From the NCBI GenBank assembly GCA_947305795.1, contig CAMZEK010000016.1, forward strand, positions 1 to 50,896: a stretch of DNA of 50,896 nucleotides, in the 5' to 3' direction. The notes below the pieces were generated by a model, which was given only the letters and a program-made list of their open reading frames with translations, was not told the origin of the DNA and did no database searches. Source of the stretch: an uncultured Bacteroidales bacterium. Its GTDB lineage: Bacteria; Bacteroidota; Bacteroidia; Bacteroidales; F082. Shown piece by piece: positions 35,153 through 43,047 of this stretch; within the stretch, counting starts at the first letter, position 1; each line of letters starts with the position of its first letter. The position numbers and the translations under genes are program-made.

Positions 35153-35193
35153 AATGTGTAGTATTTAAAGATTTAAGATTTCAAGAGGAAATG

Positions 35194-35201
35194 CAAATAT
35201 A
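35194..35201 (-). promoter_or_regulatory. -7 promoter box (TATATTTG) for the Lcl gene
   Basis: Minus-strand TATATTTG with TTG about 18 bp upstream (in TTGTGC). The ATG at 35152 is about 42 bp downstream. Confidence 0.5.
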
Positions 35202-35213
35202 TCAATTTTTTCT

Positions 35214-35563
35214 TTTGCACAAGGAAAATCGAAACAAATCCAGCGCAAACCCGATGCAAATCCTTATTTATTTAAGATTTGTGCGAGATTTGTTTCCCTA
35301 CTCCATAAACGCCCTAATCTCCGCCTCTTTCATGTTGCGGAAACCGTATTCGTGAATCACCGTGCCGTTGTCCATGAAGACCAGCACGGGAAAACTCCCA
35401 TTGGTGATTTTCAGCAAGGTACGTACATCCTGAAACAGCACGTTGCGATACCGCGTCGACTCCGACAGCTCATAGAACTTCTCGATGCCCTCTTCGCTGC
35501 CCATGAAAACGTAGGTGATGCGGTCGGTGGGGAAACCATAGAACTGCTGCATCAGCGAGAGCT
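35214..35563 (-). repeat. Segmental duplication B, copy 1 (end of doxX-like gene plus 3' flank)
   Basis: Nearly the same as 39807-40142. Shared sequence runs from TTGCACAA in the 3' flank, through ATTTATTTAAGATTTGTGCG, to the codons for the last part of the DoxX/MauE-thioredoxin protein. It stops abruptly at 35562-35563, where duplication A begins, with only CT in common. Confidence 0.85.
35298..35563 (-). pseudogene. Truncated copy of the end of the DoxX/MauE-thioredoxin gene
   Basis: The last 84-88 codons of the intact gene at 39879-40796 are repeated here with few changes (for example PTDRIT for PADRIT). The fragment lacks the membrane domain and the redox CQFC motif. Its first ATG is an internal Met (MQQFYGF), and no promoter is seen. 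It is bounded on the 5' side by duplication A, so it is a recombination remnant rather than a gene. Confidence 0.88.
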
Positions 35564-35571
35564 GACAATCA

Positions 35572-35599
35572 GTAGAGACGTAGCGCGCTACGTCTCTAC
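35572..35599. repeat. 28-bp palindrome, copy 4 (perfect)
   Basis: All 28 bases form a perfect inverted repeat with the half GTAGAGACGTAGCG. It sits 10 bp after the stop of the 1,379-residue gene and 9 bp from the duplication breakpoint. Confidence 0.88.
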
Positions 35600-35609
35600 A
35601 ATTGTTTCA

Positions 35610-38600
35610 TTATTTCACCACTAGTTTCCTATAGCAAGTTCCCTTGCCTTCCACGGTGATGTGCAACGTGTAGACACCAGCAACATCAGGTGCGGTAATC
35701 GTCTGTAGAGACGCACCATGGCACGTCTCCACCACGCCGAGGGCGTTGATGATTTCCACACGCATCTCGCCAAGGTCTTCGGCAGGCACGACGATGTTCA
35801 AAACCTCGCCACATGCCACGGGATTCGGGAATACGTTCAGCCTGTTGGCCCATTCGTCCACGCCCGTAATGCCACGGAAATGGAGGACGTAAGGTTCTCT
35901 CACGTCGCCAACGGTGGCGTTGTTGCTGAAATTAATCTGCTCGTTCGCACCATGGATCTCTTCGCCCGTTTGCGCGTCATAGAGGCTGAAGCTGAGCGAG
36001 GTAACCTCTTCACCGGTAATGGTCAGGAAGGCGATGTGGCGGTTGATGGGTTCCACATACATCGGTCTTACGCTGCCACGGCACTCACCGTTCGCGAAGG
36101 CGGCAAGCTCGTAGTTGTCGCTTTGGAGTTCGTCGTCGTCAAGCTCTATTATGGTCGTCACCGTCATGTTGTCGGGATAGGCATGCATGTCAGGCACCCA
36201 GTGGTTGTCCTCAGAGGTGATGTTCCCGACAAGGGCCTCTCCCTTTGAGTTTTCGGGATAGACAAGCGTGAAACTGCCGCTGTTGTTCGACTTGTAAAGT
36301 ATTCCCATACCCGGTTCAATGGTCGACAACGTGCCCATCCAACCCATGCCATCGTAATAGTTGGCGTAGCCGTTCTGGGCCTTCACCTGGTCGCCGTTGG
36401 CAGGCGTGACGTTTGAGAAGGCCGTTGCGACACTCATCGAAGCGTTGACGGGGTAGCCGATCCAGTTCCAGCCCGGACCGACGGTGATGGGATGTGCTGC
36501 CGAAGCCGCTTCTTCTCCTGTCATTTCCACCACGCAAGCGGCAGAGGTCTTAATTTTATAAGACGATTCGTTGTCAATATCCTCAAGCGTTCCCATCCAC
36601 CCTATTCCTTCATAGTAGTTCACATATTGCTGTTGTGACTTGATTTGAACACCAACTGTGTCAAGACCTTCCTCTAATTGAGCAAGGCCATCAATGCCCT
36701 CTTGTTCGATGTAGGTACTCCACCAGTTCCAACCTTGGGTAAAACTGCTAGTTTGAGTAATATTGGCCTGCGTAAAATGAGCCACATATTCTTTCTCACC
36801 GCCGGCTTCGGCTGTTTCATTGTTCACTGTGAAGGAGTATGTGGAGTTGGTGGAAACGTCCATGGGCACACCTGCTTGATTCCTAGTGGTCCACTTGACA
36901 AAACTATAGCCTTCATTGGGCGTGGCCGTCAGAGTGACCACATTGCCATAGTGATAAGAACCTCCGCCCGTCATTTCGCCACCCTCTTCGGGATTTGCTG
37001 CCGTAGTGATGTAATAGTCAATCTGTTCGAAGACGGCTTCATAATTACCGGATCCAGTGACGATGAAGGTGTATTCATTTTCGTAATACGCTCCAACCAT
37101 CACCCCATTCTTCATCCAATTGACAAATTCATACCCTAAGTTGGCTGTGGCGGTTAGGGTGGCCGTTTGTCCAAAGGCATAGGTACCACCACCCGTGACG
37201 GTGCCACCTTCGGTCGGGTTGGCCGTGACGGTAATGGTATAATAGGTGGCCGGAGCAGGACCAAAGTTGGCCACTAAAAAAGCATTTTCTGTCACAACAA
37301 AGCTATAAGTGGCATTGGTTGAGACAGGTATGCCATCTTGCGTCCAATTAATAAAAATCCAATCCTCGTTGGGAATGGCCGTCAAGGTGCAAACTTGACC
37401 TTGTATATAAACGCCAGAGCCGACTACCGTTCCCCCATCTGAGGGACTGGCTGCTGCATCGATGGTCAAATAGATTGGATTGTTTGTAAAGTTTCCCACC
37501 AAGTCCCTGGCTCTTGTAACAGTGAAGGAGTACTCACTATCCGCTGATACTTGTTCGTTGTCCTCCGTCCAGTTCACAAAAGTGTAACCTTCGTTGGGAG
37601 TAGCAGTCAGGGTTGCGGTCTCTCCAAATTCATAAATGCCTGCGCCAGTCATCGTGCCACCTGATTCGGGATTCGCTGTTGTAGTGATTTCATAAAAGCA
37701 GTCGATGGGTTGGATATTGGTAAACCGCCCCCATCCTGATGTATGATAGGCGTTTTCTGAACCACAAGGTACCATCACGGGAATATCTTGATTCATACCA
37801 TAAAATATATATTCACCATCTAGTGAGGGCGGAGTCTCTGGATAACTGTAGATGGAAGAAATACCGTTGCAACCATAGAAAGCATAGCTTTCAATCAAGG
37901 TTACCGAGTTTCCAATGGTCAAGCTACCAGTGAAACCGCTGCAACCATAGAAAGCAGAACCTCCAATCGTCGTCACGGAGTCCGGGATGATCAGGCTGCC
38001 CGTGAAGCCGCTGCAACCATAGAAAGCGCCCCATCCAATCGTCGTCACGGAATTCGGGATGGTCAGGCTGCCCGTGAAGCCAGTGCAATTACGAAAAGCG
38101 CCCCATCCAATCTCCGTCACGGAGTTCGGTATGGTCAGACTGCCCGTGAAGCTGCTGCAACCATGGAAAGCATAATATCCAATCTCCGTCACGGAGTTCG
38201 GTATGGTCAGGCTGCCCGTGAAAGCCGCATCCCAGAACATTTGGGCAGGTATCCTTTCTACATTTTCACCTATAATTAAAGTACCGGCACAGTTATCGAA
38301 GGGATAGGAGGAGTACAGGTTCGAGTACATAGCAACACAATTGGTGGCATCATAATGCACTTCCGTGAAACCGCTGCAACCATAGAAAGCGCCAGATCCA
38401 ATCTTCGTCACGGAGTTCGGGATGGTCAGGCTGCCCGTGAAACCGCTGCAACCATAGAAAGCACCGTTTCCAATCGCAGTCACAGAGTTCGAGATGGTCA
38501 GGCTGCTGAAAGCCGTATTTCTAAACATATCGGCAGGTATCCTTTCCACATTCTCACCTATAATTAAAGTGCCGCCACAGTTCTCGAAGGGGGATGCGTA

Positions 38601-39749
38601 GTCAAACAGGTAGTAATCAGCGCAACTGGTGGCATTATAATGAACTTCTGTGAAGCCGCTGCAACCTCCGAAAGCACTGTATCCTATCTCCGTCACGGAA
38701 TTTCCTATGGTCAGGCTACCCGTGAAGCCGCTGCAATTCAAGAAAGCCTCCTCTCCAATCGTCGTCACGGAGTTCGGGATGGTCAGGCTACCATTAAAGC
38801 CGTTGCAATTCCAGAAAGCACCGTATCCAATTTCCGTCACGGAGTTTCCTATGGTCAGGCTGCTGAAAGCCGCATTTGTGAACATATTAGCAGGTATCCT
38901 TTCCACATTTTCACCTATAATTAAAGTGCCGCTACAGTTCTCAAAGGGGGGAGAGGTGGAACCATAGTAGTAATCAGCACAATTGGTGGCATTATAATGA
39001 ACTTCCGTGAAGCCGCTGCAACCTTCGAAAGCACTGTATCCAATTTCCGTCACAGAGTTTGGGATGGTCAGGCTACTGAAAGCCGCATTTCTGAACATAT
39101 TAGCAGGTATCATTTCCACATTTTCACCTATAATTAAAGTGCCGCCACAGCCCTCGAAGGGATAGATGTACGAGGTGTGGGCATCGTCCATAACAACACA
39201 ATTGATGGCATTATAATACACTTCCATGAAGCCACTACAATTACCAAAAGCACAATATCCAATCTCCGTCACGGAATTCGGGATGGTCAGGCTGCCCGTG
39301 AAGCCGCTGCAATTACAGAAAGCACAGTATCCAATCTCCGTCACGGAGTTCCCGATGGTCAGGCCGCCCGTGAAGCCACTGCAACCATAGAAAGCATATT
39401 CTCCAATCTCCGTCACGGAGTTCGGGATAGTCAGGCTGCCTGTGAAGCCACTATTATAACTGAAAGCACCGTATCCAATCGTCGTCACAGAGTAAGTGCG
39501 CGTTACGTCATCATCATAATCCGTCCAAGTGACAGAAGAAGGGATGGCCAGCGAGCCTGTCGCAGTTGTGCCGTAGTCAAGACCTCTCACTGTTGCCGTC
39601 AAGCTATTGTCATACAAATCATACACTAAATCGCCAATGGTTACATGGGGATAATCTTGCGCGAGTGATTCGCTCCAGCCTGCCAGCATCAGCAGGAGAA
39701 GCAGTACGGAACACAAGGCTTTTCTAGGCTGTAAAAGTTTATTATTCAT
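35610..39749 (-). CDS. BspA-type leucine-rich-repeat surface protein with InlB repeats and T9SS sorting domain
   Basis: A 1,379-residue surface protein. The ATG at 39749 is chosen because it gives the signal peptide MNNKLLQPRKALCSVLLLLL...SESLAQ. Next come about 20 BspA/TpLRR units of 23 residues (consensus LTIPNSVTEIGYYAFHGCS, residues about 50-640), broken by longer units such as GTLIIGENVERIPANMF. Then four InlB B-type repeats, two GWNW units and a T9SS type A sorting domain almost the same as that of the 2,186-residue protein. BspA relatives bind host matrix proteins and other bacteria. The LRR units are very alike at DNA level. The intact doxX-like gene lies upstream and a copy of its 3' end lies downstream. 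Confidence 0.9.
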   Translation of the reverse strand: MNNKLLQPRKALCSVLLLLLMLAGWSESLAQDYPHVTIGDLVYDLYDNSLTATVRGLDYGTTATGSLAIPSSVTWTDYDDDVTRTYSVTTIGYGAFSYNSGFTGSLTIPNSVTEIGEYAFYGCSGFTGGLTIGNSVTEIGYCAFCNCSGFTGSLTIPNSVTEIGYCAFGNCSGFMEVYYNAINCVVMDDAHTSYIYPFEGCGGTLIIGENVEMIPANMFRNAAFSSLTIPNSVTEIGYSAFEGCSGFTEVHYNATNCADYYYGSTSPPFENCSGTLIIGENVERIPANMFTNAAFSSLTIGNSVTEIGYGAFWNCNGFNGSLTIPNSVTTIGEEAFLNCSGFTGSLTIGNSVTEIGYSAFGGCSGFTEVHYNATSCADYYLFDYASPFENCGGTLIIGENVERIPADMFRNTAFSSLTISNSVTAIGNGAFYGCSGFTGSLTIPNSVTKIGSGAFYGCSGFTEVHYDATNCVAMYSNLYSSYPFDNCAGTLIIGENVERIPAQMFWDAAFTGSLTIPNSVTEIGYYAFHGCSSFTGSLTIPNSVTEIGWGAFRNCTGFTGSLTIPNSVTTIGWGAFYGCSGFTGSLIIPDSVTTIGGSAFYGCSGFTGSLTIGNSVTLIESYAFYGCNGISSIYSYPETPPSLDGEYIFYGMNQDIPVMVPCGSENAYHTSGWGRFTNIQPIDCFYEITTTANPESGGTMTGAGIYEFGETATLTATPNEGYTFVNWTEDNEQVSADSEYSFTVTRARDLVGNFTNNPIYLTIDAAASPSDGGTVVGSGVYIQGQVCTLTAIPNEDWIFINWTQDGIPVSTNATYSFVVTENAFLVANFGPAPATYYTITVTANPTEGGTVTGGGTYAFGQTATLTATANLGYEFVNWMKNGVMVGAYYENEYTFIVTGSGNYEAVFEQIDYYITTAANPEEGGEMTGGGSYHYGNVVTLTATPNEGYSFVKWTTRNQAGVPMDVSTNSTYSFTVNNETAEAGGEKEYVAHFTQANITQTSSFTQGWNWWSTYIEQEGIDGLAQLEEGLDTVGVQIKSQQQYVNYYEGIGWMGTLEDIDNESSYKIKTSAACVVEMTGEEAASAAHPITVGPGWNWIGYPVNASMSVATAFSNVTPANGDQVKAQNGYANYYDGMGWMGTLSTIEPGMGILYKSNNSGSFTLVYPENSKGEALVGNITSEDNHWVPDMHAYPDNMTVTTIIELDDDELQSDNYELAAFANGECRGSVRPMYVEPINRHIAFLTITGEEVTSLSFSLYDAQTGEEIHGANEQINFSNNATVGDVREPYVLHFRGITGVDEWANRLNVFPNPVACGEVLNIVVPAEDLGEMRVEIINALGVVETCHGASLQTITAPDVAGVYTLHITVEGKGTCYRKLVVK
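35705..35732. repeat. 28-bp palindrome, copy 5, inside the coding sequence
   Basis: GTAGAGACGCACC (35705-35717) plus the right arm ACGTCTCCAC around CCATGG. It is read in frame as VETCHGASL within the sorting domain, at the same place as copy 3. Confidence 0.8.
37840..39480 (-). repeat. Tandem 69-bp LRR repeats, highly alike at DNA level
   Basis: Plus-strand text such as GGGATGGTCAGGCTGCCCG and CCGCTGCAACCATAGAAAGC recurs many times with few changes, including silent positions. This points to recent expansion or gene conversion rather than selection on the protein alone. Confidence 0.85.
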
Positions 39750-39785
39750 ATCGGTTGGTTTTGAATCATTTTCATTTGAGTGGGA

Positions 39786-39793
39786 CAAAAATA
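39786..39793 (-). promoter_or_regulatory. -7 promoter box (TATTTTTG) for the BspA-type gene
   Basis: Minus-strand TATTTTTG with TTG (of TTGTGC) 18 bp upstream. It is 37 bp before the ATG at 39749. The TTGTGC sequence is the edge of duplication B. Confidence 0.55.
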
Positions 39794-39806
39794 GGGAAAA
39801 AAAGAA

Positions 39807-40142
39807 TTGCACAATGAAAAACGAAGCAAATCCGACGTAAATCCTTATTTATTTAAGATTTGTGCGAGATTTGTTTCTCTATTCCATAAACGCCCTAATC
39901 TCCGCCTCCTTCATGTTGCGGAAACCGTATTCATGAACCACTGCGCCATTGTCCATCAACACAAGCACGGGGAAATTCCCATCGGTGATTTTCAGCAAGG
40001 TACGCACATCCTGAAACAGCACGTTGCGATACCGAGCCGACTCCGACAGCTCATAGAACTTCTCGATGCCCTCTTCGCTGCCCATGAAAACATAGGTGAT
40101 GCGGTCGGCGGGGAAACCATAGAACTGCTGCATCAACGAAAG
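39807..40142 (-). repeat. Segmental duplication B, copy 2
   Basis: Counterpart of 35214-35563. It is part of the intact doxX-like gene and its 3' flank. Confidence 0.85.
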
Positions 40143-40796
40143 CTTGCGTGCCGACATCTGGCAGAATTGACAACCTGTGGTAAAAAGGCAGACTATTTGC
40201 TTGCCTTCGTCGAGGTGGAGGTTGTCCAAAGGCGGCTCGGCCAAAGCGGTTTCAAAGTATTCCGTTTGCAGGTTTTTCCCAGGTTGGTAGTTCGGCGTGA
40301 AGTTGTCGGGCGGCGAAACGCAAAAAATGACCACCGAAGCGGCAATGGCCACACCAACCAAGGCCAGCCACTGCCCTTTGAAACGCCATTCTTTCACCCT
40401 ATAAACCAAAGCGAAAAGACCCATGAGCAGCGAGTTCTTCAGGATACTCTGCCAAGGGTTGAAAGGCAGCACGTCGCCGAAGCAATGGCAGCTGTCGGTG
40501 CGACCTATGATTTGGGCATATATTAATAATAAGGTGTAACCCATCAGCATGGCCATGCTGCCCCACCACATCGGTTTGTGCAAACAATTGGAAACCAGTC
40601 CAATGCCAAGCACAAGTTCAGCGATAATGGCGGCACGCGCCACAAGGAAACTGAAGTTAAGGCTAAAGAAATGGTAGCTGTAGATGTAAATCTCGAACTT
40701 GTCCATGTCGTAGACCTTCAGGATGGCCGAAACAATGAACACAAGGCCGAGCAGCATTTTGAGCGCGATGGGTGCTATGGTTTTCAACTTACTCAT
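39879..40796 (-). CDS. DoxX/MauE-like membrane protein with C-terminal thioredoxin-like domain
   Basis: A 305-residue inner-membrane protein (ATG at 40796; the longer frame would add 28 residues). The first 180 residues hold several hydrophobic helices typical of DoxX/MauE redox-linked membrane proteins (LKMLLGLVFIVSAILKVYDMDKFEIYIYSY). The C-terminal part is thioredoxin-like with a CxxC motif in TTGCQFCQMS, followed by YRNVLFQDVRTLLKITDGNFPVLVLMDNG. It probably moves electrons to periplasmic thiols. I recall Bacteroides homologues filed as the BT_3928 family. The -7 box ends only 4 bp before the ATG. A copy of its last 84-88 codons lies at 35298-35563. Confidence 0.85.
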   Translation of the reverse strand: MSKLKTIAPIALKMLLGLVFIVSAILKVYDMDKFEIYIYSYHFFSLNFSFLVARAAIIAELVLGIGLVSNCLHKPMWWGSMAMLMGYTLLLIYAQIIGRTDSCHCFGDVLPFNPWQSILKNSLLMGLFALVYRVKEWRFKGQWLALVGVAIAASVVIFCVSPPDNFTPNYQPGKNLQTEYFETALAEPPLDNLHLDEGKQIVCLFTTGCQFCQMSARKLSLMQQFYGFPADRITYVFMGSEEGIEKFYELSESARYRNVLFQDVRTLLKITDGNFPVLVLMDNGAVVHEYGFRNMKEAEIRAFME

Positions 40797-40800
40797 GCGG

Positions 40801-40808
40801 CAAAAATA
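40801..40808 (-). promoter_or_regulatory. -7 box (TATTTTTG) of the doxX-like gene, near-leaderless
   Basis: Minus-strand TATTTTTG directly follows the T run of the terminator of the upstream lipoprotein genes and ends 4 bp before the ATG at 40796. Any leader would be a few bases at most. Confidence 0.5.
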
Positions 40809-40815
40809 CAAAAAA

Positions 40816-40839
40816 AGCGCATATCTTTCGATATGCGCT
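40816..40839 (-). terminator. Terminator of the small lipoprotein genes
   Basis: The arms AGCGCATATC (40816-40825) and GATATGCGCT (40830-40839) surround TTTC. On the minus strand seven T residues follow, so it acts after the 79-residue lipoprotein gene. Confidence 0.88.
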
Positions 40840-40861
40840 CCTTTTGAAATGGTTTGGAAAA

Positions 40862-41101
40862 TCAATTCGCCTTTTCGCAACGGACATTGCCTGTTCCCAG
40901 GTCGCCGTAATTAAAGTTGAAATTAGTTCCATTTTCCAAGTCAGTGCAATCACCTGTTTGGGTTTCTGCAAGACCAAGATCCTGGGTGCCGCTTCCAAGA
41001 ACACCCGAGTAGTCATAGTAGCAATGGCAAATTTTTGTCTTTGCACAGGAAGCGAGGCCAATCATAGCAATGACGGCAAGAGCCAAAAACACTTTTTTCA
41101 T
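40862..41101 (-). CDS. Small cysteine-rich lipoprotein (79 residues)
   Basis: A predicted lipoprotein (MKKVFLALAVIAMIGLASC). After the lipid Cys come AKTKICHCYYDYSG, then GDCTDL and VRCEKAN, so four further cysteines follow in the pattern CxC...C...C. The same pattern is seen in the 93-residue lipoprotein upstream, so the two look like distant paralogues. Four cysteines in an exported protein suggest two disulfides or a metal site; this is inference. It lies 37 bp after the other lipoprotein gene on the same strand and ends at a strong terminator. The next gene downstream is a membrane-bound thioredoxin-like protein. Confidence 0.8.
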   Translation of the reverse strand: MKKVFLALAVIAMIGLASCAKTKICHCYYDYSGVLGSGTQDLGLAETQTGDCTDLENGTNFNFNYGDLGTGNVRCEKAN

Positions 41102-41138
41102 TTTTTTATTAATTTAGGTTAAACTTGGGTTAAAAGTC

Positions 41139-41420
41139 TCATTTAGGATTGTTTATGTTGAAAAGGTTCTCCCACCACTTGTTTTCCTCGCCAGTGGCTT
41201 CCTCTTTGGAGACTTCGGTGCAAACCACTTGTCCCCAGCCCTCAATTTCTCTGGCGCGGTCGGAACACGAAGAGCCGTCCTCAATGGTAAAGAAATCGTC
41301 GCCCAACTCTATCACTTCATCGTTCTGGACGGTGGTGCAACGGCAATAGCGCGTCTTCTTGCACGACGATACCGCCAAGGCAAGCACTATCATGACCGCT
41401 ATCCATATTCTGTTTCTCAT
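41139..41420 (-). CDS. Small cysteine-rich lipoprotein (93 residues)
   Basis: The ATG at 41420 is chosen because it gives a lipoprotein signal (MRNRIWIAVMIVLALAVSSC); the longer open frame to 41567 runs through the promoter. After the lipid Cys come KKTRYCRCTTV, GSSCSDRARE and VVCTEVSKEE, the same CxC...C...C arrangement as the 79-residue protein. The family is not recognised. The promoter at 41440-41470 has close to ideal spacing, so the pair is likely well expressed. Confidence 0.8.
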   Translation of the reverse strand: MRNRIWIAVMIVLALAVSSCKKTRYCRCTTVQNDEVIELGDDFFTIEDGSSCSDRAREIEGWGQVVCTEVSKEEATGEENKWWENLFNINNPK

Positions 41421-41439
41421 GGTTGAATCAATTTTTCTG

Positions 41440-41470
41440 CAAAAGTAGTTTATTTTTGTTTGCCAACAAA
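41440..41470 (-). promoter_or_regulatory. Promoter of the two small lipoprotein genes
   Basis: Minus strand: TTTG (41467-41470), 19 bp, TACTTTTG (41440-41447). This is the best match to the Bacteroidota promoter consensus in the window. Confidence 0.7.
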
Positions 41471-41530
41471 TATGTAACGGAAAAAACTGCAGAATATTGG
41501 AGTGCATGGGCCAAAATTGATTTTTCTTCG

Positions 41531-41538
41531 TAACTTTG
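41531..41538 (+). promoter_or_regulatory. -7 promoter box (TAACTTTG) for the amgK-murU-addB unit
   Basis: TAACTTTG lies 27 bp before the ATG at 41566. No -33 box is obvious. Confidence 0.55.
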
Positions 41539-41565
41539 CCTTCACGACAAACAACGGAATCAACC

Positions 41566-43047
41566 ATGCAACCCGCTGAAATTCAGAACATGTTGGCCGA
41601 ATTGACCCGCTCTTTGGGAGAATCGCCCGAAGAAATCATTCCCATTGCGGAGTCGGGGTCGGCACGAAAATACTTTAGAATCATCACCGAAAAACGCAGT
41701 CTGATAGGCACTTACAGCGCCAACATTGAGGAAAACGAGGCTTTTTTGGCTTTCAGTCGGCATTTCCACGATTTAAAACTCAATGTACCAGAAGTTTACG
41801 CTGTCAGCGAAAACAGGACTTGCTATCTCCAATGCGATTTTGGCGACGACAACCTTTTTGCACATGTGCAGAGATCACATCTTGAAGTAGGCCCTTCGAC
41901 AGACTCATTGACCTCAGCTTTTGACGAAAACGTAATCCAGCTCTATCAACAAGCGCTGAGCCATTTGGTGAAGTTCCAATGCTTTGGGCATCAAGGCCTT
42001 GACTACAGCAAGGCCTACCCTTCTGCCCGCTTCGACCGACAAGCCATCTTGGACGATTTGAACTATTTCAAATACTATTTCGTGAAGCCGCACGAGGAAA
42101 TCGATTTCAACGAAACCCGCCTCAACCGCGATTTCAACGCCTTCGCCGACTTCGTCTGCCAAGCTCCTGATGACTTTTTCATGTACCGAGATTTCCAGTC
42201 GCGTAATATCATTGTGAAGGACAACAATCTGTATTTCATTGACTTTCAAGGTGGACGGCAAGGTCCCTTAAACTATGATGTGGTATCACTGCTCTACCAA
42301 GTGAAAGCGCAAATTCCACAGTCTGTCCGCGACCGACTCATTCTATATTATAAAGAAGCGTTGGAGCAATATGTCAATCCCGAGGAAGTAAAATTCGACC
42401 TCTACCAACCTTATTTCGTGTATCTCAGGCTGCTGCAAGTGCTTGGTGCCTACGGATTTAGAGGTCTAATTCAAAAGAAATCACACTTCATTGAAAGCAT
42501 TCCCTACGCACTGAAAGAAATCGAGGCGTTGGCGAAGTCCACGCCTTTGGTCGATTATCCCGAATTGCAACATATTATACAGCAATTCAGCAAGATAGAG
42601 CAGCGTTACCAAGCCATCATCCAGCCGCCTGCGGGCAAATTGACCGTCACCGTGAACAGTTTTTCGTTCAAGAAAGGCTATCCCAACGACTTCAGCGGCA
42701 ACGGTGGCGGCTTCGTCTTCGATTGCCGCGCCCTGCCCAACCCAGGTCGTGAACCCGAATTCAAGAACAAGACAGGCCGCGATTGGGAAGTCATCGATTA
42801 TCTGATGGCAAAACCGCCCGTCCATGTCTTCCTCAACCATGTGAAAAGCATTGTAAGTCAAAGCATTGAAAACTACAAGGAGCGTCATTTCTCCAATCTG
42901 ATGGTATCGTTTGGTTGCACGGGTGGTCAACACCGTTCTGTGTTTTTTGCCCAGACCATTTACGATTGGTTGAAGACAGCTTATCCCGACATCCACCTGA
43001 AACTGAACCACATAGAACGCAAAATCCAAGAAGAATCCGACCTATGA
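41566..43047 (+). CDS. AmgK-like sugar kinase fused to RapZ C-terminal domain
   Basis: A 493-residue two-domain protein. Residues about 20-340 are an aminoglycoside-phosphotransferase-type kinase: the catalytic loop YRDFQSRN (207-214) and metal site DFQGG (226-230) match AmgK, the anomeric MurNAc/GlcNAc kinase of wall recycling. Residues about 358-490 are the RapZ C-terminal domain: VNSFSFKKGYP, GFVFDCRALPNPGR, and VSFGCTGGQHRSVFFA (448-463). RapZ's own N-terminal P-loop kinase domain is absent. In E. coli the RapZ C-terminal half binds glucosamine-6-phosphate, so here it may sense an amino sugar. The murU-like gene overlaps by 4 bp, which supports the AmgK role. Residues 109-118 come from a dispersed repeat. 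An ATG at 41566 is preferred over the upstream frame. Confidence 0.85.
   Translation: MQPAEIQNMLAELTRSLGESPEEIIPIAESGSARKYFRIITEKRSLIGTYSANIEENEAFLAFSRHFHDLKLNVPEVYAVSENRTCYLQCDFGDDNLFAHVQRSHLEVGPSTDSLTSAFDENVIQLYQQALSHLVKFQCFGHQGLDYSKAYPSARFDRQAILDDLNYFKYYFVKPHEEIDFNETRLNRDFNAFADFVCQAPDDFFMYRDFQSRNIIVKDNNLYFIDFQGGRQGPLNYDVVSLLYQVKAQIPQSVRDRLILYYKEALEQYVNPEEVKFDLYQPYFVYLRLLQVLGAYGFRGLIQKKSHFIESIPYALKEIEALAKSTPLVDYPELQHIIQQFSKIEQRYQAIIQPPAGKLTVTVNSFSFKKGYPNDFSGNGGGFVFDCRALPNPGREPEFKNKTGRDWEVIDYLMAKPPVHVFLNHVKSIVSQSIENYKERHFSNLMVSFGCTGGQHRSVFFAQTIYDWLKTAYPDIHLKLNHIERKIQEESDL
41891..41918 (+). repeat. REP-like repeat inside the AmgK-like gene
   Basis: GCCCTTCGACAGACTCATTG then ACCTCAGC. It matches the murD2 and murU copies apart from a few changes and is read in frame as GPSTDSLTSA. 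Confidence 0.65.

Larger units (their letters stand above)
35562..36450 (-). repeat. Segmental duplication A, copy 2
   Basis: Counterpart of 27872-28760. It carries the downstream palindrome, the T9SS sorting domain and part of the GWNW module of the 1,379-residue protein. Confidence 0.8.

Noticed and set aside
35298..35552. An 84-codon open frame that could pass as a small gene
   Set aside because: It is the tail of the doxX-like protein without its CxxC, starting at an internal Met, so it is listed as a pseudogene.
37840..39480. Regular DNA repeats that might suggest a CRISPR array
   Set aside because: The repeats are continuous in-frame LRR codons without unique spacers, and no cas genes are near.
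41421..41567. Longer N-terminus for the 93-residue lipoprotein (49 extra codons)
   Set aside because: The extension crosses a well-formed promoter and would hide the lipoprotein signal.
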